6,156 nt of DNA, taken from contig JAHEEZ010000213.1 in NCBI GenBank assembly GCA_024640445.1, positions 1 through 6,156 of the forward strand, given 5' to 3'. Positions 6,088-6,156 of this stretch are shown here, one piece after another; position 1 is the stretch's first letter, and the number at the start of each line of letters is the position of its first letter. The position numbers were made by a program, and so were the translations under genes. Under the pieces are notes generated by a model. It saw nothing but the letters and a program-made list of their open reading frames with translations, had not been told where the DNA came from and searched no databases. This DNA is from Acidobacteriota bacterium (GTDB taxonomy: Bacteria > Acidobacteriota > Blastocatellia > Pyrinomonadales > Pyrinomonadaceae).

Positions 6088-6107
6088 AACTGTCAATAGT
6101 GACAGTT
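6088..6107. promoter_or_regulatory. Palindromic operator-like site (AACTGTCA-N4-TGACAGTT)
   Basis: AACTGTCA (6088-6095) and TGACAGTT (6100-6107) are perfect inverted 8-base arms around ATAG. The right arm overlaps the first bases of the candidate -35 at 6106-6111, the usual place for a repressor site. As RNA it would be an 8-bp tetraloop hairpin, but it is AT-balanced and followed by no T run, so a DNA-binding site is more likely than a terminator. It lies 65 bases after the stop of the preceding gene. Confidence 0.45.
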
Positions 6108-6134
6108 GTTCGGTCGGATACGGATTGTTACACT
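6106..6134 (+). promoter_or_regulatory. Candidate promoter for a gene beyond the right edge
   Basis: TTGTTC (6106-6111, first three consensus bases) and TACACT (6129-6134, 4 of 6 to TATAAT) are separated by exactly 17 bases. A second -10-like hexamer, TAGAAT at 6141-6146, matches 5 of 6 but has no good -35 at the right distance. No gene start is visible before the window ends at 6156. Confidence 0.3.
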
Positions 6135-6156
6135 TGTTTGTAGAATCAGAAGTGTA

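Noticed and set aside
3489..6115. Eleven-base direct repeat GTTGTTCGGTC at 3489-3499 and 6105-6115
   Set aside because: A handful of 11-base matches is expected by chance in a window of this size, and the surrounding sequences do not align.

Overview
The window looks like chromosomal DNA from a Gram-negative (diderm), moderately GC-rich bacterium. The diderm call rests on a probable outer-membrane beta-barrel protein that ends in the typical C-terminal phenylalanine. The secreted protein at 879-1583 resembles sequences I recall from Acidobacteriota, so that phylum is my best guess, but nothing here proves it. All five supported genes lie on the + strand. I see no RNA gene, insertion sequence, CRISPR array or prophage feature.

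Layout: (1) 3-563 is the 3' end of a long arylsulfatase whose catalytic part lies outside the window. (2) 564-878 is non-coding apart from a strong hairpin at 591-618 just after the sulfatase stop. (3) 879-1583 encodes a small exported protein of unknown function. (4) 1584-1845 is a spacer. (5) 1846-3486 encodes a full-length SulP-family anion transporter with a C-terminal STAS domain. (6) 3487-3641 is a spacer with a candidate promoter, an orphan Shine-Dalgarno-like sequence and a perfect 9-bp inverted repeat. (7) 3642-4706 encodes a DUF481/YdiY-like outer-membrane barrel protein. (8) 4832-6022 encodes a conserved multi-pass inner-membrane protein of unknown function. (9) 6023-6156 contains an 18-bp perfect palindrome (interrupted only by 4 central bases) overlapping a candidate promoter that would serve a gene beyond the right edge.

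Functionally the window is dominated by envelope and anion-handling proteins. A sulfatase releases sulfate from organic sulfate esters and a SulP carrier could take up sulfate or another anion, so a sulfate-scavenging link is possible. However, the two genes are about 1.3 kb apart with another gene between them, and the SulP protein belongs to a subgroup with altered substrate-site motifs, so sulfate is not assured as its substrate. The SulP, DUF481 and membrane-protein genes are co-directional with gaps of 155 and 125 bases. They may form a loose inner/outer-membrane transport module, but the gaps leave room for separate promoters. I found no clearly new system; this three-gene group and the regulatory structures around 3587-3636 and 6088-6134 are the parts most worth a second look.
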